From Liolophura sinensis (Eukaryota; Mollusca; Polyplacophora; Chitonida; Chitonidae): a stretch of 64,000 nucleotides of DNA. The notes under the pieces were generated by a model. The model searched no databases. It was given only the letters and a program-made list of their open reading frames with translations, and was not told where the DNA came from. The DNA lies in contig NC_088301.1 of assembly GCF_032854445.1 (NCBI RefSeq), positions 29,186,402 through 29,250,401 on the forward strand, written 5' to 3'. How positions within the stretch are numbered: the first letter of the stretch is position 1; the number at the start of each line of letters is the position of its first letter. A program made the translations under genes and the position numbers. Shown here piece by piece: positions 1 to 18,900 of this stretch.

Positions 1-64
1 GGTGAGAGGCTTCTGGGTCATTACGCTGCGCTAGTGCACTAACCAAGTGAGCCACGGAGGCCCC
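1..64 (-). repeat. tRNA-headed SINE (family 1), 5' end
   Basis: The minus-strand tRNA-like head starts at 64 and runs off the left edge. It matches the heads at 17814 and 20847 (GGGGCCTCCGTGGCTC with TTAG). Confidence 0.9.
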
Positions 65-340
65 ATGGGTTGAGGGAACTTCAGCAATTAACACTGAGGT
101 GGCAATAAGCCCTATATACTTCATTCATTGCAAAAACAAAAACAAAAAAAAAAAAAACCCAGCAAAACACAAAGGTCAATTCCAAATAATGGGAGGACTT
201 TTAGAAGAGCTGTCACATGTCCATATAAAATATTCTCTCCTTCTCTCCCTCAATACAGGCTACTTTTGAGTTCTTCTATTCTTCAAGAGGTATATTCTAA
301 AGACAGTGGTAAGTGCTATCACATCACCTTTCCTTATTCA

Positions 341-5214
<4,874 letters not shown>

Positions 5215-5817
5215 GTCTCTTTCGGTCTGTTAACGAAGACAATGTGTGACTTTCAGCGCAAAAGTCAAGGTCGTGACTGGCCGGCTGGATCAGAAATACT
5301 CTGAGTGATGCTGGGTTTTATGTTCCAATCGCTCTTTGACTCGTACATTTTTCATTTAATAATGATAAATCAGTAACGTACGAGTTGCAAAGCCGATGGT
5401 AACTACCGAGTGCACGGAGATTAAATTCGACGTGATCAAGTAAAAAATCTTCGTATTAACTTCTTCGAACTCAAAACACATAGGATATAAGTCTCATCGA
5501 AGCAATTCGGCGACTCTAACAAAAGATCTAACAATTGTCAAATACTGCAACTACTTGTTTTGTGCCTGAAATGTTGTTGTTTCAGGGAAGAATGAAGCGT
5601 CGTCTGCTGGCCACCCAGCAGCCTTGACCTTTCACATGGATTTGGTGGCCTGTTAAATGTCACAAGATTAGACCGAGGGAGTACAGGGGGCTAGCGAAAG
5701 AGAGAGTTTGGTGCGACTTGGAACGAAGAGTGAACGAAAGTAATATAGCTGGTTAAAAAATTTTGTACCAAGAGCATCAAGGACGTATTCGTGTTTGAGA
5801 GCGTTAAGAAGAAGACC
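5215..5817. promoter_or_regulatory. Shared intergenic region between PGM1 and SLC38A9 (probable bidirectional promoter)
   Basis: About 600 bp separates the two divergent start codons. The stretch has more CpG steps than neighbouring DNA and no interspersed repeat that I can see. It must contain the 5' UTRs of both genes. No TATA box is convincing at either side. The SLC38A9 start has a strong context, GACCATGG. Bidirectional use is inferred from the geometry only. Confidence 0.5.
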
Positions 5818-8800
5818 ATGGATGAAGAGCGTAGACCACTTCTTGGCGTTGTTGATGAAAAAGAGGATGAATCCTCAGTTAAAGGCTCCACTGCTTCTGA
5901 TGGGTGAGATCTTCACTTTAGTTACTAAGTTAGAAAAGTAGAATGTACTGGCCAGGGACGAAACTTCAAATGTGTGTTTGATCCCGGCCTTGGGCAGGGA
6001 ATTTGTTACCCCTAAGTTTAGTTCAGTGAAGTTAGCCTAAACTTTGAGCTAGGTCAATTTTTAACAATTTCTGATACGGTAATTCTGTAAGACGGATCGG
6101 AAGCTAGCTTAACATAACTACTCAAAGGTTGGTTTATATTTATTGAGGGAACTCTCAATCCATTAGATGTTTAATAATTGCTTCCACCAAGAATGAAATG
6201 AAAAGTAATATTGTGACTGTCACTAGAACAAGTGGTGGAACATTGAATGTAATCCAAGATTGCTCTGATGTTAGGTTTGGCCAAATTTTGTTCAGTCAAT
6301 GATGGCTCCAAACCAGCTTCAGAGTGGGTGTCATTTAAAAACCTGATGCAGTTGTCTGCCTTTGTTAAATATGTCCTGGCTGTCTGTACAGCCGCTCGAT
6401 TGCTTTGACCATCACCAAGGAGTCTGGGAGCCATATGTAGCCTAGGAAAAAAACAGACTGACGTTGTGCTTACAGTCAATTGGCAGACGAAAAAATAAGG
6501 ATCATAAGTGTCTGTAAACTTAAGGCCTTGGAGATATATTTTATAGGTAATTGTTTGTCTTAAATGCTGTGACACACTGCCAGAGCAACTGCATCAGGTT
6601 TTTAAATAGAGCGTGCTCTGACGTTGGTTTGGACCATGTATCAATGGCTGAACAAAATTTTGCCATACCTAGCATCAGAGCAATCTTGGACTATATTCAC
6701 ACCCATGATTTCCTGGGTAAGGGAATTTGTCATGGCTTGTAGTAGCTCCACGAGTGAAGCTGACACCTGATTTAACAATGTACTAATGTACTAAGCTCCA
6801 CAGATGAAATTGACGATGAACAAAAACTTGCTTCCTGCCAGAAAGCTTCAGATGTGCATGATAACAAGCACTGAGTTGGTATATTTATATGTCAACTGCA
6901 AGAACAAACCTATCTGAGCGTTTCAGCGTCCGTTCAGTATATACTGTAAGTGCATGTGTTTTCACTGCCAGGGTCAGTATGTTGTGGGAATGAAAGCTTT
7001 GTTTCTATTATTCTCACACAGGGGAAGCCTAATTTTGTACACGCAACTCACCATGTGATGAAGATGTTTGCAAATGATTGAGCTTGTAAAGTTGTACTGC
7101 TCACCGTTCTCTTCGAGCTGATCTAAGAAATTCACCATCTGTTTCCTCTTTCTGTTTGAATCACAACAAAACACTGCTTAAATCTTAACTACTGCCACAA
7201 AACTAAAATGTTTGTAAATCTAATGTTGATGCCCTAATTTATCTGTTAGGGTTTGTTTATATTTGATGATACATGTACCTTCAAACATACTATGCTAAAT
7301 TGATGTCTTCTCTTTTCTTGTAAATATTAATTGTCATCTTTGTATTATTGTACTATAAACTTGGGCTAAACTGTGATTCTATCACCAAACTACTGTAAAT
7401 TTATTTGTTTTGCCTTCATTTGTATCTAATTATTTGATGATTTCTTTGATATTATGTTACATGTAAGTCGATGTGTCTTTTTTTCTCCTGTAAATATTGT
7501 AAGATAATGTATTATTATAGAGAGCCTCTGGGAAAAACAGTTCTTGAGAATGACAGCTATGCATACATTTGTATCATAATTACCCTCTGAAAATAAAGTT
7601 ATACATACAATAAAGTTATACATACAATAAAGTTATACATACATACATACATCATCAGATCAGTTGAGCCACACAGGTGCGACTAGGCTTGTAGGGACCT
7701 GAATTGGTAACATTGTCAGCAGTGCTCATATTTGGCCATTTGCAAGTTTTAATTTAATTGAAGGTCACTTGTCTTCCATCAGGTATTTATTTGTGGTAAA
7801 GTTTATCAGTAATTAACTTGTCAAATGTTGATGGTTTACCTCTGGTAATCTGGTTTCCTCCGCCCCTGGAAATGACTCCATCATAGAAGTGAATATGGGG
7901 ATAACTGTTGACAAGCAGTTATTTAAGCAGTCTTCACTTTGAATCATTTCAGGTAAGAAAGATTGCAGAAGAGCAAGAAAAACTTACTTGCATATGAAGT
8001 ACAACTACTAAAGAACATGTATGACAAAAATTGGAGTGATGTGATTTATACTTTTTGTTTTATCGGGAGATAAAAGTATGGTCAAAAGCAGATTTTGCTA
8101 TTTGAAGGCCTTTCCTTTAGAGAATTCCCTTCATAATAAAATATGATTATGAAATATGTAATACGACGGTGGCCAGCATTGTGGTGGGGAGAAACAACAT
8201 CAGGGCAACAAAATCCCACGACCATCTGTAGGTTACTGCAAGATCTTCCCTCATACTATGAAGATTTTGGAATGATCATAAATATTCATCATTGATTTAA
8301 ATATATATTGAGAATATCGTATATATATAAAGGTGGTCTGTTTCTACATCATAAATATTTTCATGGGATTTTAAAAAAAAACAGCTAATCAAACACAAGG
8401 TTTATCAGTTATGTATCTTCCTCTTTGTTTTTTCTTTGTTTGAACTTTCAGAGACCCACCACCCAAATCAACTCAAAGAAGGAAATCAAAGGCAGACGCC
8501 AACAAAGTTACATCAGATGATAGCAGTGTTGTAAGGTAGGCTGTGATTCAGGTTGCCGTCAAAGAGAATTCTTGTGTCTGACTCTTTTGGACACCTTTGA
8601 AGTACTGTACTGTTCATATATATTATATAGGCATATGACATCAAATTTCATCCATGACTAACTCATTGTGCCTCTTTCTGTTGGTCTTCCAAAAGTGTTT
8701 CAAGGGTATTTGTGATGGTAGGATGAAATTCTGGTGGTAAAATGGAAATTTATGCTAATATTTTATTACCTTTATTTGCATCAGAAATGCAGAATTTGGG

Positions 8801-9929
8801 GCAAAGGGGAAGGGCATGTATATACAATATGTGCTGTTCTAAGCCAATGATATGGAATAATTCTCTGTATGTTGCACACTTTTTTGTGCTTTACAATCTT
8901 TTCTGTGTTATTTTCAAGTTGAAAATGAAAGGGTATTCTCTGTATGAAAAAGTTTATTATTCTTGTATGTGCAGTCAAGCCCTTTATCGATACTTCATAT
9001 ATTGTAGTTTAGAAACTGAAAACATTGGATCGGTGGAATATAAGTTTTTCTTTTACTTGTAAAAAAACTAAGAATTCAGGTGGCAAAGCCACGGCTCTGG
9101 CGGAAAAAGTAAAGAGAAATCCGGTATTTATAGAATACATATTAAGGGTGAAGGATGTCTGCGAAAGCTGATAAAATGAAAACATGAACACGGACCCACG
9201 AAACCAGTTTGTTTACAATTATGGCCTCTTGTTATAGATTGTTGGCTAGTAAGTACTTCAGTACATTACCTGTACATCAGAATTGTTGTGAGGAGGCAGA
9301 CTGTGATCTACTCCCCTTTGGATAAGGGAATTTGTAGCCTCGGTCTCAATGCTCGTGGGACCTCGGTGAAAGTAAAGTCAACGTGACCAGTATCGTGTGC
9401 CAAGTGTAGGCCTATAAGTGGGGAAGTTAGTCAGTATTTTTCCACAGGTACATATAGGTTATGCCAGGAACTCCAGTTTGTTCTACACATGAAGCTGACC
9501 ACAATCGAATTAGGGAAAAATGCATGTGTGTTAAGCAGCAATTAAATAGAACACTAATTAACAGCTTTGTGGTAAGAAAGTTGTTAACCTACAGATCATT
9601 ATGGTCAGGTATTGTTGAGTTCGAAAACCTTGTTTGATGTTTCCAGCAGTCTGCATTTTTTTACCCTCCATTCGCTCCGGTTAAGGTACGTCGTACAATA
9701 ATGAATTTTCATGTAGGCCTACACACGTTTTGTCCGTGTAACTCCTGCTAAAGTATTGCACCAATTTCCCTGAAACATTGTGTATATCTTTCATATCATC
9801 TGAACATCTACATTCCGAATAATAATGAGAGTTTGATTATATTATTTATAATTTTATAGTTACCCCATTCAGGTAGATGGCGAAATAATGCCTTTCATCC
9901 GTACAGCCGTAAGTTGTATATTTCAGTAG

Positions 9930-9961
<32 letters not shown>

Positions 9962-12900
9962 CTATCTCATCTAACTATCTCATCATTTATTTTTGGAAAT
10001 GTTTGGGGACGGGAGACCAAGGGTGGGATTTCAGACATCTGGATTCTAGTTACTTTTGTTCACTGTAAAATTTTACACTTGAAGCTTCAAATTTCAGAAG
10101 GCCAATTCAGTACTATTCCATAAATGCAGACGGCCCTGGATCAACAGTGCGCCCGGCCCACCCATCCCACCATGATCATGACACTGTGGCTGTGGTCTCT
10201 AGGTACAAGTACTTCAACAAACTGGCACCTCATGGAGACAGCAGTTTGGTGCGTAGTAGTTTGTCTGCAGAAACAGATAGATTTGGCTACACATGTAGAG
10301 CTCCAGGTTTGCATAGCAGTTGAACATAGTCAACAGAAGTCTTGTTGTATGCGTATGAGACCATGCAAAGTACCACATGCTCTGTCATGAAATTTGACTA
10401 AATTATGCTCACCTTTGAGGTTCATGTTTATAATTTTTGTAAAACAAAGCTGCTTCTTGTTGCTCAGAAATACTGTTCAGAGAAACTGTTCACGTTTTTG
10501 ACATGAGTCAAAGCAGTGGACTGTACGTTAGTCTTCTCCATGTAGGACCATGTAAGCTTTCGTAAGCCGATCAAGTGCACATTCCCTTATGACAGTTAGC
10601 CGAACCTCTCTAATGTGGTGTACCCTTCACAATAACTTTTGTGTATGCTTATTGCATGGTCTGTGTTAACAACTAACAGTAGTCTACGGATTAGTCTGTA
10701 CCCTTCAGTCTGGTGTTTCAGTGTTCAGTCTGACAGATACGAATGATGTGAAAACACTAAACATAACAAATATGAAAAAGTCGCAAGATAAAAGGTGTAC
10801 ATGTGTTTCTAGTGGAATGACATAAGCTGTCAGCCAATCAAATATTCTAACTGTGAGCATATGAAATGACATGCTGTGAGATTATCACGTAAGTAACATA
10901 GGCATTTGCATGTGCCCCTTCCCTGTTTCCAGAGATCATGCTTTGGCACTGTGGAGCTTGTCTCCTTACTACTCCAAATCTTTTAGGCCACAATTATGTT
11001 CAAGCAGTGGTCTGATACTTGGGATAAACCTCATAATATCAGGTGCCTCAGTTTTACAGAAGGTTTACCTAATTTCTCCGGTTTCCTCCACACATAAAAC
11101 TGATGGCCATTAATTGTATAATTGAAAAAAGCTTGACCATGGTATTACACATGAATCAGTCAGTTTCAGTTTGTTTTATTCATTCTTGATTAGTTAATGG
11201 TTTAAGGTTTAAATCCTGTACAACTAACACAGCAAGACGATTCAGCTATGAATTGTTTTTGTGTAATCTCAAATTCATTTCAAAAACCTGATGGATCTCT
11301 GAATTTGCCTTTTTTTTCACTGCGATTGCCTTAGTTGCTCTGTCTTGTTCATTTTTCCTAATAAACATGTGACAATCGTATCGTAAGTCCCTTGAGCTTC
11401 AATACACAAAATTTCACTTTGGTTTTAAGTTTAAATCTGAAATTTTTGCTTTCTGTTTTTCAGCACATGCCTGACCACGTGGTACCCACGGTATTTTTGA
11501 CGCGGATACTGGTACCTGTTCAAGGGGAGCAGAGCAGCCTGATAACTATGTAAGGAGATGGACTGATTTCATTATTTCTGTTTACAAATGCAAAGTTGTG
11601 ATTTGTCAGTGATAAAAGTAAGAAGTTGGTGTTTTTTATGTGTCACTTAATTAGTACTAACTGTCATTTCACAGCCCTGTAATACAGCATGTACAGTCCA
11701 CGCATAGTGGAATAAAAGAATGCTTTGGAAAAGATATTTTTACATATTGCTATAATTTATATGTAATGAATGTGCACACTTACATGTAGAAATCTACATC
11801 AACATATTTTTTTAAATACCTTTTCAAGGGTATAATACGAAGTTATTAGTTTGATAGACCTTAGAATTTTAGTTTTTTTTCATTTCAAACTCTCAGGGCA
11901 CAAGAACTTGTCATGCTTCAGCATAAAATACTTGTTGCAAACAAAGAAATAGATAACAGTAGCCTGATTAACAAGAGAAGAAATAAAGTTATCTGGCTGT
12001 AACAACCATGATCTTCACTGTCTTCTTTCAGATTTGCATTATGGAATACAATGATGGGAACATCTCTGTTGAGCATGCCCTGGGCTATAAGACAGGTTTG
12101 TCCAATTCATCAGAATCGAAGCCTTCAAATTAATCTTCAAAATCTAATTTCTCCCAACTTTCCATTGGAAATGATGTTGTCAAAGAAAATGAGGCAGTAC
12201 AAGATTTGAAAGAAAGTTCAATAGTACGATGTGCAGATTTACAGTTTTGTTGAAGTGGGTCAAGGCTGGATGACCTGGCTGATAAAGATCATACATTATG
12301 TGTGTATTAAGCAGCAAAGAAAATACTAATGAAGAATTCTACCCCGTTGTTAATTGCGGGTCTTGTGCAAATATACATATTAAATAGAGATGGCCTTTCA
12401 AACAAAATCACACAACACACCAGCCAGTACGTTTAAATCCCTGAGTAATATGAGTTTATACTGTGTATGTCTACGTATAAAAGAATTTGAGTTTCTTAAC
12501 TTGTCAGATTTGCTTTTGTGACCCATATAAAGGCAAACTTTCAGAATTTCCTTCAGTGATAAAAGTGTTACTTCGCATAGTTTACAGATATTGCTTCTGT
12601 TTTTACATTTTTGATAGTTTACACCCAGGCGCCATGACGTGGAAAAAAAAAGAAACATTTGTTTCAAGACGTTTCAATCTGAGCTGAGTAGCATGATGTC
12701 ATAGTACATGCTTGTTAAACTTTTACATTCCTACGTCAGGCTACAGTGAAACAGGAAGTCTTACATACGCAGCTAGGGAGTATCTCGGTCAAGCTCAATG
12801 GCCTAAGCTTGCCATTGATTGGTCAAAAATGCATGACTTGTGCAGAGGGAGTGGAAGAGAAGGGCAGAAAAAAGATGTATGAAATATGCTGCTGTTGCCT

Positions 12901-15900
12901 CATTTTTTGCATTTTTTGGCGGGGTAGAATAGACTTTAACACCTTCGTCAAATGACACTGTAATAAATGCTGCACATTCTCGGGATTTGACTCCGTATGA
13001 AACAAGGATCAGCGGTATTGGGTTACACAACAAACACTGCTACAGTGGTGTTAAACCCTTAAGCATAATAAAGGACTTGAGATATCTGTAGAAGTTTAGT
13101 GAATAAATATCCTTTTATGTGAAAGTCACTGATGCTGCTGTGTTTATATGTCTGCATATTGATTTATTTTATTGTTGCTTAATGCCCTTACTCCTGAATT
13201 TTTCACTTATACGATGGTGATCAGGTTTATGAGCAGGGGAAACTATCTAGCAGTCTTGTCAGTTCTCTATGTAAACCAAACTTTCCCACATGTGACGTAC
13301 AGATATGCACACCAAATAGCCTGGAACAAAGGCCCTGTAAGCAGTGAGGGCGTGGGAATTCACAAGTTCCCTGTCCAAGGCAGGGTTTTCTCCCACACCT
13401 CGTGTGTGACTGAAGCATGTCTGCTTATGTTGATGTTTTATTCTGGCAGGCTGGGTTTGCTACAGGGCTGGTGCTGATCGTGGCAATGGCTGGTCTCATG
13501 TTGTACACAAGTTACAGGGTCATGACCTCTATAGAAGGAATAGGTAAGTACGGTAAGCCCATGTCAATTAAGGTGATCTTTCAACATTTCTTGCCTACAT
13601 AAGCTGGTTCCAAAGCTGTGTAAAAACACATGTAGGTAAATGACCTAAAATTAAAAGCTAATTTTTAGAGGAAAATAAATATTGCACCATAATACTTGTA
13701 AAGTTTAAATTTAGTCTTCCAGTAAGATATTATCGTACTTTTCACACCAAATCTTAAAATCGGCAAAATGTGCACCTTAGTAGTGGTCAAAATTTTAAGT
13801 TGTTTACCATATTCTGTGCTGTTACGCTGCATTGCTTCTGGTTTAAATCCTTGCTTAACAGAAACAGTAACATATTACAGGAAAGAACAATAGAGTACAT
13901 GCACTTTTTTTAGGTGGGCTGTATTTCCCACTGCAAATTATTGTTGTTCTGACTAATTACATCAGGTTAAACATATTAGACTAACAACTAGCTAAATGGA
14001 TCTGTTTGAAAGTGGACTTGATGATGTAAGGAGTTGGTTGGGAAAAAAGGCCTTGATCTTGACAGTAGCAGAAATATTTCAGAAGATTCCCCCTGATTAA
14101 CCGGTTGTTGTGACTTTGTCCACAAGCTGCATGTAATTGTTAGGGTAGGCTTCATGATATGTTGTCCTGTATCTGGATATCACAGGTGGAGATGAAGAGA
14201 TTTTGGAGTTCTCAGACGTTTGTCGTCATTATTTGGGTCGCTGGGCAGAGGTGTGCAGTGTCATATTTTCATTGGTCACATTGTTGGGAGGGATGATTGT
14301 ATATTGGATACTCATGTCTAACTTCCTCTACAATGATGTCAAATTTGTGTACAGTAAGTATTGAACGAGTGAAATACTTTTGATTGGAACCAAATTTTCC
14401 TCATCGTTCATAACCCTCAAAAATACACACATGTAGCACATAACTCCATCTATCTGGTAAGATTTGCTCAGTGCAATTCCAGTTAAATAATATATTTTTG
14501 TTTGTATAATAAGTTTTGTAGATTATATTATACTTTATGTTATACGTATGTCTGGACCACCTGTGCCACGGATGGTTTGTAGGTAAACATGAATAATCTA
14601 ACTAGTTTATTAGTTTGATTGTCCTAAATGTCCATGTGCTTACCAGTTGTTTTCTTCGGCTTTTTTTCAGGTAAGGTTGAAGAAACCAATTCTTCCAGTG
14701 CTCTGACGCCGAAAAACTATTCCAAATTTAGTGATGGTAATTTTTAGTTGTCATATTTTTCCAGGAAATTAACATTGGAAGTTGTAAATATTGCATAAAT
14801 TGTCCTGCTTCAAAGGGAAGACAACAAATAATATAATCTTAGTTATTTTAGAGGTGGGGTGAGAACAAACCTAGCTTGTCACTTTGTGTGATATGCATGG
14901 TAATCAAGTTTAAATCTGAAATTTTGGGGGTTTACCATGTGAGAAAAATGAAAATACAATATTGCATCATTTGTACATCATGAGAAAACAGGGTTTGCAT
15001 GACCAGAAACAGCTGCATTCTCAGGTGGAGAAAACACAATACTTAATACAGTATTTGTGGGTGATTCGTTTACAGTTTTGGCAAAGCAACAGTTTTAGTT
15101 AAAGCTGTGTCTAAGGCACAAGTTTTGGCTGGTACCTTTGTCAGGCGTAATGAAGTAACAGTTACCCGACAACTCATAAGGTGTTTTATTTTTGTTGTAT
15201 GAAAATCTTTATATACCTGCCTTTAATTTGGATCTGTTATGAACAGTATTAATAATGATGGAGAAGGTATTCCTTTATCCTTGTTGTCATGTGACTCTTG
15301 TACCTGTTGCAGCTTATTGTCCACATCCTCCTTCCACATGGGCTGTGAATATCACACCATCAGAACCTACCGATGATAACCTGTTGGTGTCATCAGAACT
15401 CCATGGACAATCTAATTCTACACAAATCTTCTACCAGGTCTGGGATGCTCAGAAGACAGTACCCTTTTTCCTTATCGTCGTCCTTGCTCCACTTCTCAAC
15501 TTTAAGTCACCAACTTTTTTCACCAAGTTTAACATGTTAGGTGAATGAATACAGCCGTTAGTATTGTGTATACAGTACATATTGATTAAGACCTGCCTGC
15601 ACCTGTCATTGTGCTTATTCATTCAGACCAATATACATGCTACTGTTTTTAACTCTAGTATGGAGTAAGGCAAGGTATTGCGAGAGATAGAGCACAGTTC
15701 TTGGTGTTGGTCTGCAGTGTTTTGCACCTTCACATCATGGGTTGATTGATTAATTGGTGTACTGTGTACTCAAGATTTTGTATTCATATGATGCCAGTTA
15801 GGTGAATTAAGAATGCTCAGAGTAAACGAGAGACCTTGGCTAGGCACCTGACAAATCTGCTGACTTAAAGTGGCAGCCAATACAGTGAGAGCTGGATTGG

Positions 15901-18900
15901 AAAATGTAACCTCATTGGTCAAGTGCCTGATAGTCAAACGGGGCCAGGACAATCTCAGCCAGGCATGTGAGCATTCATGATATTAGGAATTATGGAAGGA
16001 TTCTCATTTCTGTAGGGATTTACTTTCAGCAAATGCCAAAGAAAAGGGATTGGTGTGGTTAGGCTTTGGTTCTGTTTAGTGCACAGGCTGTCGTGCCAGA
16101 ATTGCCCCCCTTCCCATTACCCTTGTAACAAATTGTTACCCATACAGTGCTTTCCAAACTCAAATTATGATTGAATGTTGTTTAAACGTGAAGAGTTATC
16201 CCAATTTTTCATTGTTAATTGTGAAATTAGGAATTCAGAGAAAATCTTTGTGAAGAATTCATATTTGTAATTATGTTATTCAGTGAATACAAGGCAAATG
16301 CTTTGAGCATTTTGAGTTCACGTACTTTGTCCATGTACTTTGCTTCAATGGCTGCTTTTGGAATAGGTTTACATCTAGGTAAAGATGACATCATTGCCAT
16401 ACATGATAGTTCATCACACCTTTTTTTGGCCAGGTTGCCAATTCTGGCATAATCGTAGAGATCTGCAAACATGTAAGATGAGTATGTTAGCATGTGAGGA
16501 TGTCTAGGACTCAATGTCATGTTTATTTACCGTACGTGGGAAGGTCTGCCAGCAACCTGTGGATGGTCGTGGGTATCCCCCGGGCTCCGACCGGTTTCCC
16601 CCCATCATAATGCTGGCCACTGTAGTATAAGTGAAATATTCTTGAGTATGGCATAAAACACCAATCAAATAAATAAATAAATCATGTTTATTCATCATTT
16701 ATACTGATATGTACAGATTTTTTAGTAGTTTGATAGAGTCCATAGTTTTGGGTTTAAAATCTCAATGAATGCATGAGAAATGGACAAACTGTATAGTTTA
16801 TGCTAGTATACTATGTGTATTGTGCTATTAAAGAGACAAACACTGATGTGTATGTTTTTATTCTAGGTACCATTTCTGTGGCATATCTGGTCTCCTTTAT
16901 TACTGTGAAAGCTGTGAACTGGGGGTTTCATCTAGACTTCCAGTCAGAGAACCAGCCTCTGTATGTTCCACGTACGTAAATTTGTGATATACTTTTGCAT
17001 ATAGTGTTCATGTTAAACCTTTTGCCGCTTGTTACCGTATTTACTTATTTATTTGATTCGTGTTTTTATGCCGTACTCAAGAATATTTCACTTATGATGG
17101 GCGGCCAGCATTACAATGGAAGGAAACCGGGCAGAGCCTGGGGAAAATCTGCGACCATCCGCAAGTTCCTGGAAGACCTTGCCACTTACCACCGGAGAGA
17201 AAGCCAGCATGAGCTGGACTCACAGTGACAGCATTGGTGAGAGCTTCCTGGGTCATTGTGCTGAGCTCGCATGCTCCCTCGCTACCCCCCTCCCCCCCCC
17301 CCCCCCTCTTTTTGCTACTGATGTAGTTGCATTCCATGGCCTAGCAGTGCTTTCAAGGAATAGGACATGAGGTGGGAAGTGAAACTCAGACTTTGGCTTG
17401 AAATTTGTAGACAACTTGCCTTCCCATCAATATGATGAGTTTGTATGTCACATATGTTAAAGATTGTCAGTAACATGACACTCCTGCTTTATCCATCCAC
17501 AAATTTAACTGCCATGGTAGAAACAAAAAAGTAAACAAATATTGTAATTCTTCAACTGTTTATGATGTTTGCAAGGTGTTTATTTAAGCGTATTCTGAAG
17601 GCATTATTCTGTGTAGAGAGATAAAATTATACCTTTTGTGAAGCCAATCCAACCACTGTAGTTTGTCTCCAAAATCAAATTCAAAATGTTGCTCTTTCAC
17701 ATGGAAAAAGGTTGAGGAATTAGGGTAGCATACAGTTTTTGTTGTAGAAAAATGACATGGAACAGTTCTGTGTCTGCTGTATATTATTCACAAGAAAATC
17801 TCTATGACCGTTGGGGCCTCCGGGGCTCAGTCGGTTAGCGTGCTAGCGCAGCGTAATGAACCAGGAGTCTCTCACCAATGCGGTCGCTGTGAGTTCAAGT
17901 CCAGCTCATGCTGGCTTCCTCTCCGGCCGTACGTGGGAAGGTCTGCCAGCAACCTGCGGATGGTCGTGGGTTTCCCCCTGGCTGTGCCCGGTTTCCACCC
18001 ACCATAATGCTGGGCCGCCGTCGTATAAGTGAAATATTTGAGTACGGCGTAAAACACCAATCAAAAAAATCAAAAAAATCATCTATGACCGTTGAACTTC
18101 AACAACCCAGACTAGAGCATCACTGAAAAACTGCATTCTCTCCTCATAGATTACACCACCATGTAGAAAGGCTTCTGGGTTAGCGCAGCGTAATGACACA
18201 GAAGCCTCTCACCAATGCTGTTGCTGTGAGTTCAAGTCCAGCTCATGCTGGCTTCCTCTCCGACCCTACGTGGGAAGGTCTGTCAGCAACCTGTGGATGG
18301 TTGTGGTTTCCCCCGGGCTCTGCACGGTTTCCACCCACCATAAATGTTGGCCGCCGTCGTGTGAGTGAAATATTCTTGAGTATGGTGTAAAACACCAATC
18401 AAATAAATAAATAAATGTAGAAAGGCATGTTTTGGTGCTGTTTTAATATAAATTTTGTGGTTTGATATTTGAAATTGAAGACGAACCTCCCTTGATGGCT
18501 TGTCTAACATCATGACTGTAGTGGACTTACTGAATGTGCCATTTTGTCTTTCAGAATTTCAGAAGACCTTCCCAGCTCTGACAGGGGTGTCTGCTCTTGC
18601 CTATTTTATACAGAACTGTGTTCTCTCACTGACAAAGAATCAGAGAAATCCACAGAACAATGTATGATAAATGTCTTTATTTTATGCTACGTGAAATGAT
18701 AGAAATACACCATCTGTTAGTGACCTTATATGTTGGGGCTCTCCGGCCATTTTGTGGGATGGCCTGCCAGCAACCCGGGATAGTTGTGGGTTTCCCCACG
18801 TGCTCTGTCTGGTTTCCTCCTTCCATAATGCTGGCCGCAGTTGAAAAAGTGGAATATTCTTGAGTATGCTGTAAGACACCAATCAAATAAAAATAAAGAA

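Noticed and set aside
10249-10306. Extension of SLC38A9 exon 3 to a donor at 10307.
   Set aside because: The longer version breaks phase with exon 4 and inserts residues not found in the family; the donor at 10249 joins exactly to MPDHVVP.
17804-18007. Several 60-84-residue open frames within 16.5-22.8 kb, 44.4-44.7 kb and 50.7-51.0 kb.
   Set aside because: They fall inside SINE family 1 copies and repeat the same SINE-derived peptide (for example PGRARGKPTT); they are not genes.
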